From a virus, in IMG/VR virus record IMGVR_UViG_3300009184_000203, positions 1-24,808 of that record: a stretch of 24,808 nt of DNA. The stretch is one strand, 5' to 3'. Made by a program: the position numbers and the translations under genes. A model generated the notes under the pieces. That model was not told the origin of the DNA, searched no databases, and saw only the letters and a list, made by a program, of their open reading frames with translations. Positions within the stretch are counted from its first letter, which is position 1; each line of letters begins with the position of its first letter. Shown here one piece after another: positions 7,694 through 14,950 of this stretch.

Positions 7694-8811
7694 AAAATTA
7701 TATAAAGAGGACGCCTTTTCAAAAAAATTGTCTTTGTTGCAAATCTGGATACGAGGCTGGAGTTGCAACTTCAAAATTCTGTTCTATTAAATGTTCATCT
7801 GATTTTAACTTTAAGAAAAGACAGGAATCTCTTCTAAAAGGCGTTGAAGGTGTAGACTATGTGATAGATCTTTGGAATAGTTACGTTACCCCGAGAATCT
7901 ATGGCAAATGGTTTAAATCTATGCATCCACATAGAACTCTTGACGAGTACAAAGCTGAATTTCCAAACACACCTCTCTATTGTTCTTCTGATAGAGAAGC
8001 CACTACTATTAATGGTGGAAAGCACATGAAGGAAGAAAAGTATAAAAAAATGTTTTCGGATAAAATTAAAGGGCAAAAAAATCCAATGTCTCATACTAAA
8101 ACTTCTGAACAGAAGAGAAAGGAAGCAAGCCCTTTCTCGATAGAGTTTTATCGAAAAAGGTTTCCGAATAGACATGAAGATGAATATGCAAAAATGGTTT
8201 CTGAAAGAGTTAATATTTTTTTAAAAGATAGAAAAACTTGGAATCAGGTTGAGCACTGGATTGATAAAGGCATGACTCGCAAAGAAGCTATTGCTGAAAT
8301 TGCAAAACTACAAACTCGAGATCTTTCTTTTTTTCAAAATAAATACGGTGAAGAATTAGGAAAAGAAAAATGGGAAGAGAGACGAAAGAATTGGAAAGCT
8401 AAAGTCTTTAATGAAGATCAATGGATCGGAAGAGGTAGAAGTAATGTTTCAGAAAAATTCTTTGATGTAATATGTTCTATTTTTACCGATGACGTAAAAA
8501 GAGGATCCAACGAAAAATTCATCCGGGATAAAGAACTAAAAAGAGCATATAAATATGATTTGGTTTTTATTAAATCTAAAAAGATCATTGAATTCAATGG
8601 AGATTTTTGGCATTGCAATCCTCAAAAATTTAAATCTGATTATTTTCATAAAGTAAAAAAGATGACAGCGCAAGAAATATGGGATTATGACAGGATTAAA
8701 AGAGAAAAAGCAGAAGAACATGATTACCAAGTCTTAGTAATATGGGAATCGGACTGGTATAAAAACCCAGAGGAAATAATAAACAAATGTAAAGAATTTT
8801 TATGCGTATAG
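7690..8811 (+). CDS. Vsr-like (EDxHD) homing endonuclease between the TerL halves
   Basis: A 373-residue free-standing endonuclease. The C-terminal catalytic region (about 285-355) has YDLVF (D290), KKIIEFNGDFWHCNP (E301, D305, H308) and a following D/K-rich helix, matching the very-short-patch-repair-like EDxHD homing endonuclease family known from I-Bth0305I and from 'fractured' metagenomic phage genes. The N-terminus has a Cys cluster NCLCC (C14, C16, C17) with FCSIKC (C31, C35), a probable zinc-binding DNA-contact module. Then follow SPFSIEFYRKRFP (147-159) and a YGEELGKEKWEE repeat unit (219-230) also present in the endonuclease at 22770. It overlaps the N-half stop (ATGA) and the C-half start by 10 bases, so all three frames can be translated from one message. 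In lines I counted by hand it is richer in G+C (about a third) than its neighbours (about a quarter), consistent with later arrival. Confidence 0.88.
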   Translation: MKNYIKRTPFQKNCLCCKSGYEAGVATSKFCSIKCSSDFNFKKRQESLLKGVEGVDYVIDLWNSYVTPRIYGKWFKSMHPHRTLDEYKAEFPNTPLYCSSDREATTINGGKHMKEEKYKKMFSDKIKGQKNPMSHTKTSEQKRKEASPFSIEFYRKRFPNRHEDEYAKMVSERVNIFLKDRKTWNQVEHWIDKGMTRKEAIAEIAKLQTRDLSFFQNKYGEELGKEKWEERRKNWKAKVFNEDQWIGRGRSNVSEKFFDVICSIFTDDVKRGSNEKFIRDKELKRAYKYDLVFIKSKKIIEFNGDFWHCNPQKFKSDYFHKVKKMTAQEIWDYDRIKREKAEEHDYQVLVIWESDWYKNPEEIINKCKEFLCV

Positions 8812-9242
8812 GTTTAAGATATATTATTCTTTTTTTGATTCAACTAATAGAAAAGATTGAAAATAAAGACAAGTCTTTTCTAGATCAATCAAATCTTTTA
8901 GATAAAATACAGGAAACTTTAGATATTAAAGGACTTTCAATAAAAACTGATTCAGGTTATCAACCTATTACACATATTCATAAAACTAAACCTTTTGATG
9001 TTTGGAAAATAGAAACTCTGTCTGGTAAAAAATTAGAAGGTGCTGATACACATATTCTATTTAATGAGAAAATAGATGAAGTTTATTTAAAAAATTGTAA
9101 AGAAGGGACTTTTATTATGACTAAAGATGGTCCAGAAAAAATTGTTAAATTAGAAAAAACTTCTTTGCATATCGAAATGTATGATGTGACTGTGAATCAT
9201 CCTGGTCATCGTTTCTATTCAAATGACATACTTTCTCATAAT
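8802..9242 (+). other. C-terminal part of split TerL intein (147 residues)
   Basis: This part contains a block-B-like LEGADTHILF (78-87, with His84), a beta-rich core, block F-like MYDVTVNHPGHRFYSND (126-142) and block G ILSHN with the penultimate His146 and terminal Asn147. The +1 residue is Thr (ACG at 9243). Block B on this piece shows that the break is between blocks A and B. No endonuclease domain lies inside; the endonuclease is a separate gene. Confidence 0.88.
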
Positions 9243-10679
9243 ACGATATGCTCATCTATTTATATAGCATGGTATATTCTTTTTAATTTTGATAGAAATG
9301 CTCTTGTTCTTTCTAATAAAGGTTCAACTACTAGAGAAATCATAGATAAAGCAAAAGTTATTTTAGATAATTTACCTTTTTTTATGAAGCCAGGTGTTCT
9401 TAAAAATGATGTATTTAATATGAAATTTGATAATGGTTGTCGTATTATTGGTTTAAATACTAGTAAAAAAGCTGCAATCGGTTTTACTATTCATTTACTA
9501 TTTATGGACGAATTTGCTCATATACATTCAAGTTTTTTAGATAGTTTTTATGAAAACGTATATCCTACTATATCTTCATCTAAAATATCTAGAGTTATTA
9601 TTACTAGTACTCCTAATGGCTTTAATAAATTCTATGATATTTATAAAAATGCAGTTCACAATAAAAATGAATACCGCCCATATAGGGTAGATTGGTGGCA
9701 AGTAGTAGGCCGAGATGAGGCATGGATGTATAGAGAAATTTCTAATTTAGGATCAGAGGAAGCATTTAATAGACAATATGGAAATCAATTTATTGCAAGT
9801 TCTAATCTTTTATTAGGCCCTGAATCTATAAAAAAATTACAAAAAAAACAAAAAGATTTTATACATCATGAATTTATCGAGCTTGATGATTTAGAAATTA
9901 ATTATAGTGCCCTTGTATGGGATCCTGATTTTGATATTTCTCAAATAGAAAATTTAAATAATTATTGGGCATTTTCTGTAGATATAGCAGAAGGTGGTGG
10001 TGGTGACTATTCAGTAATTAATATTTTTTCTATCGAGCCAATGAATATAAGTGATATTAAAAAAGTAAAATCACCAGGTAGTTTTATAGACTTTTTCGGT
10101 TTAAAACAAATTGCTATTTTTCAGAGCAATACTCATAGTATAGAAGATTTTAGTAAAATTTTATATACAATATCTATTGATATTTTCAATAATGAAAATG
10201 TAAAACTTATAATAGAATGGAATATGTTTGGTTCAGAATTAATTAGAAGATTACAAACTATATTTCCATCTAGAAATGATTTTGATGAAGAAATGGTTGT
10301 AAAATTTAAACATCGAAATGATGCTAAAACTTCAAGTTTTGGGCTAAAATTAAAATCAGATAATAAAACAATATTTTGTCAAAATTTTAAAAAATATATA
10401 AGTATGGGCAAAATACGGCTTTATAATAAAAATACTATTGAAGAGTGTATTAGTTTTGGTAAATCATCTAGCGGTAAATATCAAGGGCAATTAGGATGTG
10501 ATGATTTAGTAATGTCAAGTATAAATGCAACTGAATTTTTTCATACGCTTGATTTTTCTGATTTTGTAGAAGAAAAATTTGATTTAGTAGATCCTAATGT
10601 ACAGAAAGTGATGGATGAAATTTTATTAAAATCAAAAGATGAAGGTGCTATGTATTTTGACATATATGATCTTATTTAA
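8802..10679 (+). CDS. 17: Terminase large subunit, C-intein plus motor and nuclease domains
   Basis: A 625-residue product. Residues 1-147 are the C-part of an intein ending in NDILSHN. T148 onward (TICSSIYIAWY) is the terminase, and this Thr completes Walker A GKT. Visible motor elements are Walker B LLFMDEFA (232-239) and the coupling motif ITSTPNGF (267-274). The RNase H-like nuclease has SVDIAEG (D394), LIIEWN (E472) and GCDDLV (D567, D568). Joined to the 129-residue N-part the spliced enzyme would be 607 residues, against 610 for T4 gp17, so no terminase residues appear to be missing. The start ATG at 8802 is the only one upstream of the intein core and overlaps the endonuclease stop. 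The first 18 residues are hydrophobic (YIILFLIQLI), mirroring the tail of the N-half. Confidence 0.93.
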   Translation: MRIGLRYIILFLIQLIEKIENKDKSFLDQSNLLDKIQETLDIKGLSIKTDSGYQPITHIHKTKPFDVWKIETLSGKKLEGADTHILFNEKIDEVYLKNCKEGTFIMTKDGPEKIVKLEKTSLHIEMYDVTVNHPGHRFYSNDILSHNTICSSIYIAWYILFNFDRNALVLSNKGSTTREIIDKAKVILDNLPFFMKPGVLKNDVFNMKFDNGCRIIGLNTSKKAAIGFTIHLLFMDEFAHIHSSFLDSFYENVYPTISSSKISRVIITSTPNGFNKFYDIYKNAVHNKNEYRPYRVDWWQVVGRDEAWMYREISNLGSEEAFNRQYGNQFIASSNLLLGPESIKKLQKKQKDFIHHEFIELDDLEINYSALVWDPDFDISQIENLNNYWAFSVDIAEGGGGDYSVINIFSIEPMNISDIKKVKSPGSFIDFFGLKQIAIFQSNTHSIEDFSKILYTISIDIFNNENVKLIIEWNMFGSELIRRLQTIFPSRNDFDEEMVVKFKHRNDAKTSSFGLKLKSDNKTIFCQNFKKYISMGKIRLYNKNTIEECISFGKSSSGKYQGQLGCDDLVMSSINATEFFHTLDFSDFVEEKFDLVDPNVQKVMDEILLKSKDEGAMYFDIYDLI

Positions 10680-10698
10680 AAAATAAATAAAATCTATA

Positions 10699-10707
10699 TA
10701 TATAATA
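10699..10707 (+). promoter_or_regulatory. Candidate late promoter box TATATAATA before tail sheath
   Basis: TATATAATA lies within an alternating TA run in the 44-base gap between TerL and the sheath gene, 16 bases before the ATG. It is the same nonamer as before other structural genes. The low complexity of the region lowers confidence. Confidence 0.35.
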
Positions 10708-10723
10708 TAAAAAAAAATAAAAA

Positions 10724-13700
10724 ATGGCATTAAGTCCGCAAATAGCAGCATTTAGGTCAGCCGGAGTTTATAGATTAGAATTTGATAAAAGTCAAACTGT
10801 CTCAATCCCAGCTGAACAATTAAGATTAGTTATAGGCTTTTCTAGAAAAGGTCCTTTTAACACGCCTGTTTTTTGTCCTGATACCTCTTTTTTTAGAGCA
10901 GTATTTGGTGACATTAATAGAATAGATGAAAGAAAAGGGAGTTTTTTTCATAGAAGCTGTCTTTCAGCTTTAGAAAGAGGTCCTATTTTAGCATTAAATC
11001 TTTGGAGATTAAATAATGCTATAGATGGAAGTGGAGATTATGATGAAGCTTGCCTTTTTAGTGCAAGTTCAACTGAAGCAAATTCAGGTTTTACTAATGA
11101 AGCACTATATTCTGGGTATTTTAATCAAGATAAGTTTTGGTTTCCTAGTACTGATGCATTCCTTACTAACATTGGCGCAACAGACACTACCCCATTTAAT
11201 AATCTTTTTAATATTGTTAATCTTGGAAGTAGACAAGTTTCTATCTTAGTAAGAAAAGCAGCGCCTGAAAATACAAAAGGATTTCAAATTAAAGTTCAAG
11301 ATTGGTATGGTAATGCTAATATACCAGCTTTTTTAAACGGTGAAAGCTTTGTATCAGATTTTATGGTTGATGTATTTCTATATAATGGAAATCTTGGAGC
11401 AGACACTACTGCAATTTATCCGTATGAAAGATTTACATCAGATCCAACTTATGCTAAGTATTTTGATAAGCAGAGTGGTCTTAAAAGAAAAGTATCAATT
11501 ACAGATACTTCAGATACATATCTAGAACAATTTAATAATTTACCTCAAGTAAGTCTAATATCAATTTATACAGGCTCTCTTATTCCAGGTTTTTCAGATC
11601 TTAATGGCAATAATCTTTATATTAAAGATTTAATTAATGCAGATACTCCATCAACAGGACTTTTCTGTTCTATTAATGAAGCAATGTTTGATTTAGGAGA
11701 CCTATTAGATGGTACTGATAAAGGTCTTGATCTTATTGGACATGAACTAGAAAGGGTCAATCCTAAAACGATTGATTTTTTATCTTATAAAGCTACTATT
11801 GCATCAGATCTAGATTATACAGAAAATTCAACCAATTTAAGGTCGGTGAGTCTTACAGGCGTAACTTTAACAGTTAATACTGATGGTAGTTTTGATTTAT
11901 TAGCATCTGCATCAAGCGCATCTGCTGCTTATAATGTTTTTAAGAATTTAAAAGCTAATTCAACCGGTGCAGTAGGTGATTTTCTTATTAATGCAGGTGA
12001 TGATTTAGCAATTCCAGTAATTGACGTAACTGTTACTTCAAGCTATACTTTAGTTACAGTATCAGGTGCTGATATTACTTTAGGTGCTGGAGATACTCCA
12101 TTTGATGGACTTTCTACGCTTAAATATATTAAAGTATTAGATATGGATTGGGTCACTCAGAGAGATGATAACGGTGACACTGGAACTATTATATGCGGAT
12201 TATCTTCTCAACTATATTCAGATATTTCAAACGGTACATTGACAGATGGCGATAAAGCAGTATTTGGATCAACCATTGGAGCTTCTCAGATATTATATTT
12301 AGATTTTAATCCATTATCATATTCATATTTAATCTATAATCTTTCAGGAACTCCAACTAAAATAGAAATTTCTGATAGCACATATAATATTCCAACTTTT
12401 ATTATTAATGCATTTGCTGATGCTGATTTTAATGACTTAATTGTAGATGATGTAGATTTTGGAATTAATCAGACTGGAAAGTATTTCTTTGATACTAGTG
12501 ATACTGCATATTCTCAAGGTACATTAGGTATTCAATCGTATAAAGGTTCTCTTAATAATAGTATAAATGTACTTGAATATAGTGGAACTCCTGGTTCTCT
12601 TTTAAAACAAAATGAAGTAATTGTATCATCTAGCAGCTCAGTATATGTTGCAGTAGGTAAATATTTATTACAAAATGTAGGATCTTCTACAGTTTCATCT
12701 AGACTTACCTATATTAAAGAAGTTATAGGAATTAGTAATTTTACACCAGGTGTAAATGCTCTTAAGATTATATGCGAAGGGCCTATTCTTATTAGAACCA
12801 TAGATTCGGTCGAGACTGTAGAGTCATATACACCTATTACTGAATGGGTTGATTATTATAATATTTTTACACTCGATGGATTTCCACTTGGCTCATATAA
12901 TTTACCAAATGGTACTAATGAACAGCAGAATAATATTTTATATGATACTTTAGGAGGTACTAAACTGTTTCAAGCTCTTATTGATAAAGATAATATTTCT
13001 TATAGATATATTGTTGATACTTGGGCTAATGGGATAGAAGCAAATTCAAAATCAATATTTTTTACCCTTGCTAAGGAGAGACAAAATGCATTTGCATTAG
13101 TAAATGCACCTTCGGTTGATAATTTTAAAAAGAGCACAGACCCAAGTTTTTTAAATCTGTTAGGCCAGTTTGATACTGCATACGTTGCAAATGGTGGAAA
13201 TCTTTCTAAAAACCCTACTGTTAGGTATACCTTACCTGGAATTACTCAAGGTTCTAGTTATGGAGCATTTTATACGCCTTTTCTTACTGTAAGAGAAAAT
13301 GGATCTAATATCCAGGTACCACCTGCTGGGTATGTTTCTAACAATTATATTGATAAATATACTAATGCACTGCCTTGGTCAATTATTGCAGGTAATAGAC
13401 GCGGTATCGTTGGAGGTCGAGGAGTTATTGGTGTTGAATATAATTATGATAAATCTGATAGAGATAATATTGAACCATTCGGTCTTAATCCAATTATTTT
13501 TCAAAACGGCACAGGTTTGGTAATATTTGCCAATAAAACAGCTCAACAAAATGTACAAAGCGCATTATCATCTGCTCACGTAAGAGAAGTTATGATTTAT
13601 ATACAGGACGGTTTATCTGCAATTTTGAAAAATTATCTTTTTGAATTTAATACAGCTCAAACACGATTAGAAATTAAAACTCTAGCAGATAATTTTATGG

Positions 13701-13891
13701 CTACTGTACAAGCAGAAAATGGTGTTTATAATTTTAGGAATGTTATGGATGAAACTAATAACACTCCTGATATTATTGAAAGAAATATAGGTATTTTAGA
13801 TACCTTTGTCGAACCGGTAAAAGGAATGGAAATTCTTGTAACACGAACAACTATACTTAGACCTGGCCAAATATCAAGTGGTCAAGTTTAA
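10724..13891 (+). CDS. 18: Tail sheath protein (T4 gp18-like), enlarged
   Basis: A 1055-residue contractile sheath subunit. The N-terminus (ALSPQIAAFRSAGVYRLEFD, then VSIPAEQLRLVIGFSRKGPF and a VFGDINRIDERKGSFFHRS section) and the C-terminal domain (from about 950: HVREVMIYIQDGLSAILKNY to the end, including a VEPVKGMEILVTR stretch) match the conserved ends of gp18-type sheaths, which carry the interlocking arms. T4 gp18 is 659 residues. The extra 400 lie in the middle (roughly 210-800), are rich in Ser, Thr, Gly and Asp, and look like inserted beta-domains on the sheath exterior. The start follows AAAAATAAAAAATGGC. The gene is closed by a strong terminator and followed by the tube gene, the usual 18-19 order of T4-like phages. 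Confidence 0.92.
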   Translation: MALSPQIAAFRSAGVYRLEFDKSQTVSIPAEQLRLVIGFSRKGPFNTPVFCPDTSFFRAVFGDINRIDERKGSFFHRSCLSALERGPILALNLWRLNNAIDGSGDYDEACLFSASSTEANSGFTNEALYSGYFNQDKFWFPSTDAFLTNIGATDTTPFNNLFNIVNLGSRQVSILVRKAAPENTKGFQIKVQDWYGNANIPAFLNGESFVSDFMVDVFLYNGNLGADTTAIYPYERFTSDPTYAKYFDKQSGLKRKVSITDTSDTYLEQFNNLPQVSLISIYTGSLIPGFSDLNGNNLYIKDLINADTPSTGLFCSINEAMFDLGDLLDGTDKGLDLIGHELERVNPKTIDFLSYKATIASDLDYTENSTNLRSVSLTGVTLTVNTDGSFDLLASASSASAAYNVFKNLKANSTGAVGDFLINAGDDLAIPVIDVTVTSSYTLVTVSGADITLGAGDTPFDGLSTLKYIKVLDMDWVTQRDDNGDTGTIICGLSSQLYSDISNGTLTDGDKAVFGSTIGASQILYLDFNPLSYSYLIYNLSGTPTKIEISDSTYNIPTFIINAFADADFNDLIVDDVDFGINQTGKYFFDTSDTAYSQGTLGIQSYKGSLNNSINVLEYSGTPGSLLKQNEVIVSSSSSVYVAVGKYLLQNVGSSTVSSRLTYIKEVIGISNFTPGVNALKIICEGPILIRTIDSVETVESYTPITEWVDYYNIFTLDGFPLGSYNLPNGTNEQQNNILYDTLGGTKLFQALIDKDNISYRYIVDTWANGIEANSKSIFFTLAKERQNAFALVNAPSVDNFKKSTDPSFLNLLGQFDTAYVANGGNLSKNPTVRYTLPGITQGSSYGAFYTPFLTVRENGSNIQVPPAGYVSNNYIDKYTNALPWSIIAGNRRGIVGGRGVIGVEYNYDKSDRDNIEPFGLNPIIFQNGTGLVIFANKTAQQNVQSALSSAHVREVMIYIQDGLSAILKNYLFEFNTAQTRLEIKTLADNFMATVQAENGVYNFRNVMDETNNTPDIIERNIGILDTFVEPVKGMEILVTRTTILRPGQISSGQV

Positions 13892-13912
13892 TAACTATAA
13901 GTACTTTAGAAT

Positions 13913-13942
13913 AAAACCGGCTAATTCATAGCCGGTTTTTTT
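13913..13942 (+). terminator. Intrinsic terminator after tail sheath
   Basis: An 11-bp perfect stem AAAACCGGCTA / TAGCCGGTTTT with a 5-base ATTCA loop, with the T-run continuing to 13942. It is 21 bases after the sheath stop. The whole intergenic stretch 13892-14094 otherwise holds only A/T-rich leader sequence and a candidate promoter box. Confidence 0.9.
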
Positions 13943-14029
13943 ATGCATAAAATTAGATGGCGTAAAAGATATATAGATAAAAATAATGATATTTTAAGAT
14001 TCTTTACTAATTTTTAATCTATATAGATA

Positions 14030-14038
14030 TATATAATA
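14030..14038 (+). promoter_or_regulatory. Candidate late promoter box TATATAATA before tail tube
   Basis: TATATAATA, followed by ATATTAA, is placed after the sheath terminator and 56 bases before the tube ATG. The extended block TATATAATAATATTAA is repeated at 16041 before the gp26-like gene. Confidence 0.45.
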
Positions 14039-14094
14039 ATATTAAATGTTTAAGACGTTTAAGATATTTAGACAATAATAAAAAATAATATAAA

Positions 14095-14643
14095 ATGCCG
14101 CTTCCTCATTACACACAAGCAAAAGCATCAATTCAAAAATTTGAACCAATTTATCCAAATTTATTTGAAGTAACTGTATTAACACCATTGAATCAAGATT
14201 CTTCGTTAATTCTTCAACATGTAAAAAATATAGCTGGTTTAAATAATTTAAATCCTTCAGTAGAATCTGTTGCTCAGAAATATAAATTTGCAAATAGAAG
14301 TTACGCAGGCATGCCTGACCAAACTTTTGTTGATTTGACTGTAGCATTTACTGTTAACTTAAATGATGCAAACCAAGCATATATTTATAAATATATGAGA
14401 GATTGGTATAAACTTACATACGATCCATTAACTGGTGAGATGGGTATTAAAGCTAATTACACAGGAACTATGATTGTTGTTCAATACAATAGAAGAGGTG
14501 ATGTATTTAGAAAAATAACATTTAAAGACTGTTTTCCTACAGGCCAACCTTCGTTTATAGATGATTTGTCGTATGAAACAACAGAGCCTGCTGAAGTATC
14601 TATGACAATACGATCAGATTATTGGATAGAAGAAAACTTATAA
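14095..14643 (+). CDS. 19: Tail tube protein (T4 gp19-like)
   Basis: A 182-residue tail tube subunit that would polymerise into the hexameric inner tube below the sheath. The N-terminal part PIYPNLFEVTVLTPLN (18-33) and the beta-rich body with the FVDLTVAFTVNLND segment (78-91), the YMRDWYKLTYDPLTGEMG section and the closing F-K-D-C-F-P-T / TTEPAEVSMTIRSDYW (about 163-178) agree with the gp19 family. The length is close to that of T4 gp19 (163). It lies directly after the sheath gene, separated by a terminator and its own candidate promoter. The ATG follows AAAAAATAATATAAA, again without a Shine-Dalgarno. Confidence 0.92.
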   Translation: MPLPHYTQAKASIQKFEPIYPNLFEVTVLTPLNQDSSLILQHVKNIAGLNNLNPSVESVAQKYKFANRSYAGMPDQTFVDLTVAFTVNLNDANQAYIYKYMRDWYKLTYDPLTGEMGIKANYTGTMIVVQYNRRGDVFRKITFKDCFPTGQPSFIDDLSYETTEPAEVSMTIRSDYWIEENL

Positions 14644-14645
14644 AA

Positions 14646-14677
14646 AATTATCTGATTTAAGGACTGATCAGATAATT
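14646..14677 (+). repeat. Inverted repeat (hairpin without T-run) after tail tube
   Basis: Perfect 11-base arms AATTATCTGAT and ATCAGATAATT are separated by a 10-base loop (TTAAGGACTG). It starts 3 bases after the tube stop. No T-run follows, so it may be an mRNA-stabilising or processing hairpin, or a weak terminator, rather than a normal intrinsic terminator. Confidence 0.6.
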
Positions 14678-14692
14678 AATACTGTATAGTCC

Positions 14693-14700
14693 TATAAATA
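14693..14700 (+). promoter_or_regulatory. Exact match to T4 late promoter box TATAAATA
   Basis: TATAAATA lies 11 bases before the ATG of the 55-residue membrane protein gene and after the hairpin at 14646-14677. It equals the T4 late -10 consensus, though chance matches are likely in sequence this A/T-rich. Confidence 0.45.
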
Positions 14701-14711
14701 AAAAATAATAG

Positions 14712-14879
14712 ATGAAAAACTGGAAAACAACAGTAGCAGCTGCTGCACTTGCTGCTGTATCTTTTGCAACTTACATGGGTTGGCTTGATTCAGGCCAGGC
14801 GACTTTAGTTACGACTATATTGTCAGCTCTTGGTTTAGCAGTTGCTAAAGACAGCAACGTAACTGGAAAAGGTTGGTAA
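14712..14879 (+). CDS. Small membrane protein, holin-like candidate
   Basis: A 55-residue ORF (MKNWKTTVAAAALAAVSFAT at the start, LGLAVAKDSNVTGKGW at the end). It has two hydrophobic stretches, about 8-24 and 31-46, separated by a short polar turn (LDSGQA), and a charged C-terminus. The MKNWKT start and the 'AKDxNVTG' ending are a combination I recall from many small phage and prophage proteins annotated as hypothetical or holin-like. Two short helices would suit a small holin or other membrane protein, but no lysin is next to it, so lysis function is unproven. It stands alone as its own unit: a TATAAATA box 11 bases upstream and a strong terminator 17 bases downstream. Its codon use and clear boundaries make it a real gene despite its size. 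Confidence 0.8.
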   Translation: MKNWKTTVAAAALAAVSFATYMGWLDSGQATLVTTILSALGLAVAKDSNVTGKGW

Positions 14880-14896
14880 ATTAAATTTAATCTTAG

Positions 14897-14926
14897 AGGA
14901 GAAATCGCAAGATTTCTCCTTTTTTT
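14897..14926 (+). terminator. Intrinsic terminator after the small membrane protein gene
   Basis: A 10-bp perfect stem AGGAGAAATC / GATTTCTCCT capped by a GCAA (GNRA) tetraloop, followed by a T-run (14921-14926). It is the strongest hairpin in the window. Confidence 0.92.
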
Positions 14927-14950
14927 ACTTATATAAACCTGATATTGTTA

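Noticed and set aside
7834-8175. A 113-codon minus-strand open frame opposite the TerL-linked endonuclease, and similar antisense frames at 1531, 17725, 18994 and 20597
   Set aside because: They lie opposite strongly supported + strand genes, show no family features, and are shadows of low stop-codon density.
7690-8811. Group I intron as the reason for the split genes
   Set aside because: The protein ends at the breaks are translated intein blocks (Cys1 ... His-Asn|Ser/Thr) at both loci. That is diagnostic of inteins, and I saw no need for a self-splicing RNA.
7145-10679. Treating the two TerL ORFs as a pseudogene or frameshift
   Set aside because: Both halves keep all catalytic residues, the broken ends carry complete intein splice motifs, and the summed length matches T4 gp17. 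Trans-splicing explains it better than decay.
13943-14017. A 24-codon ORF (MHKIRWRKRYIDKNNDILRF...) just after the sheath terminator
   Set aside because: It starts at the very end of the terminator T-run, is very short and has no recognisable family or leader; most likely chance in A/T-rich sequence.
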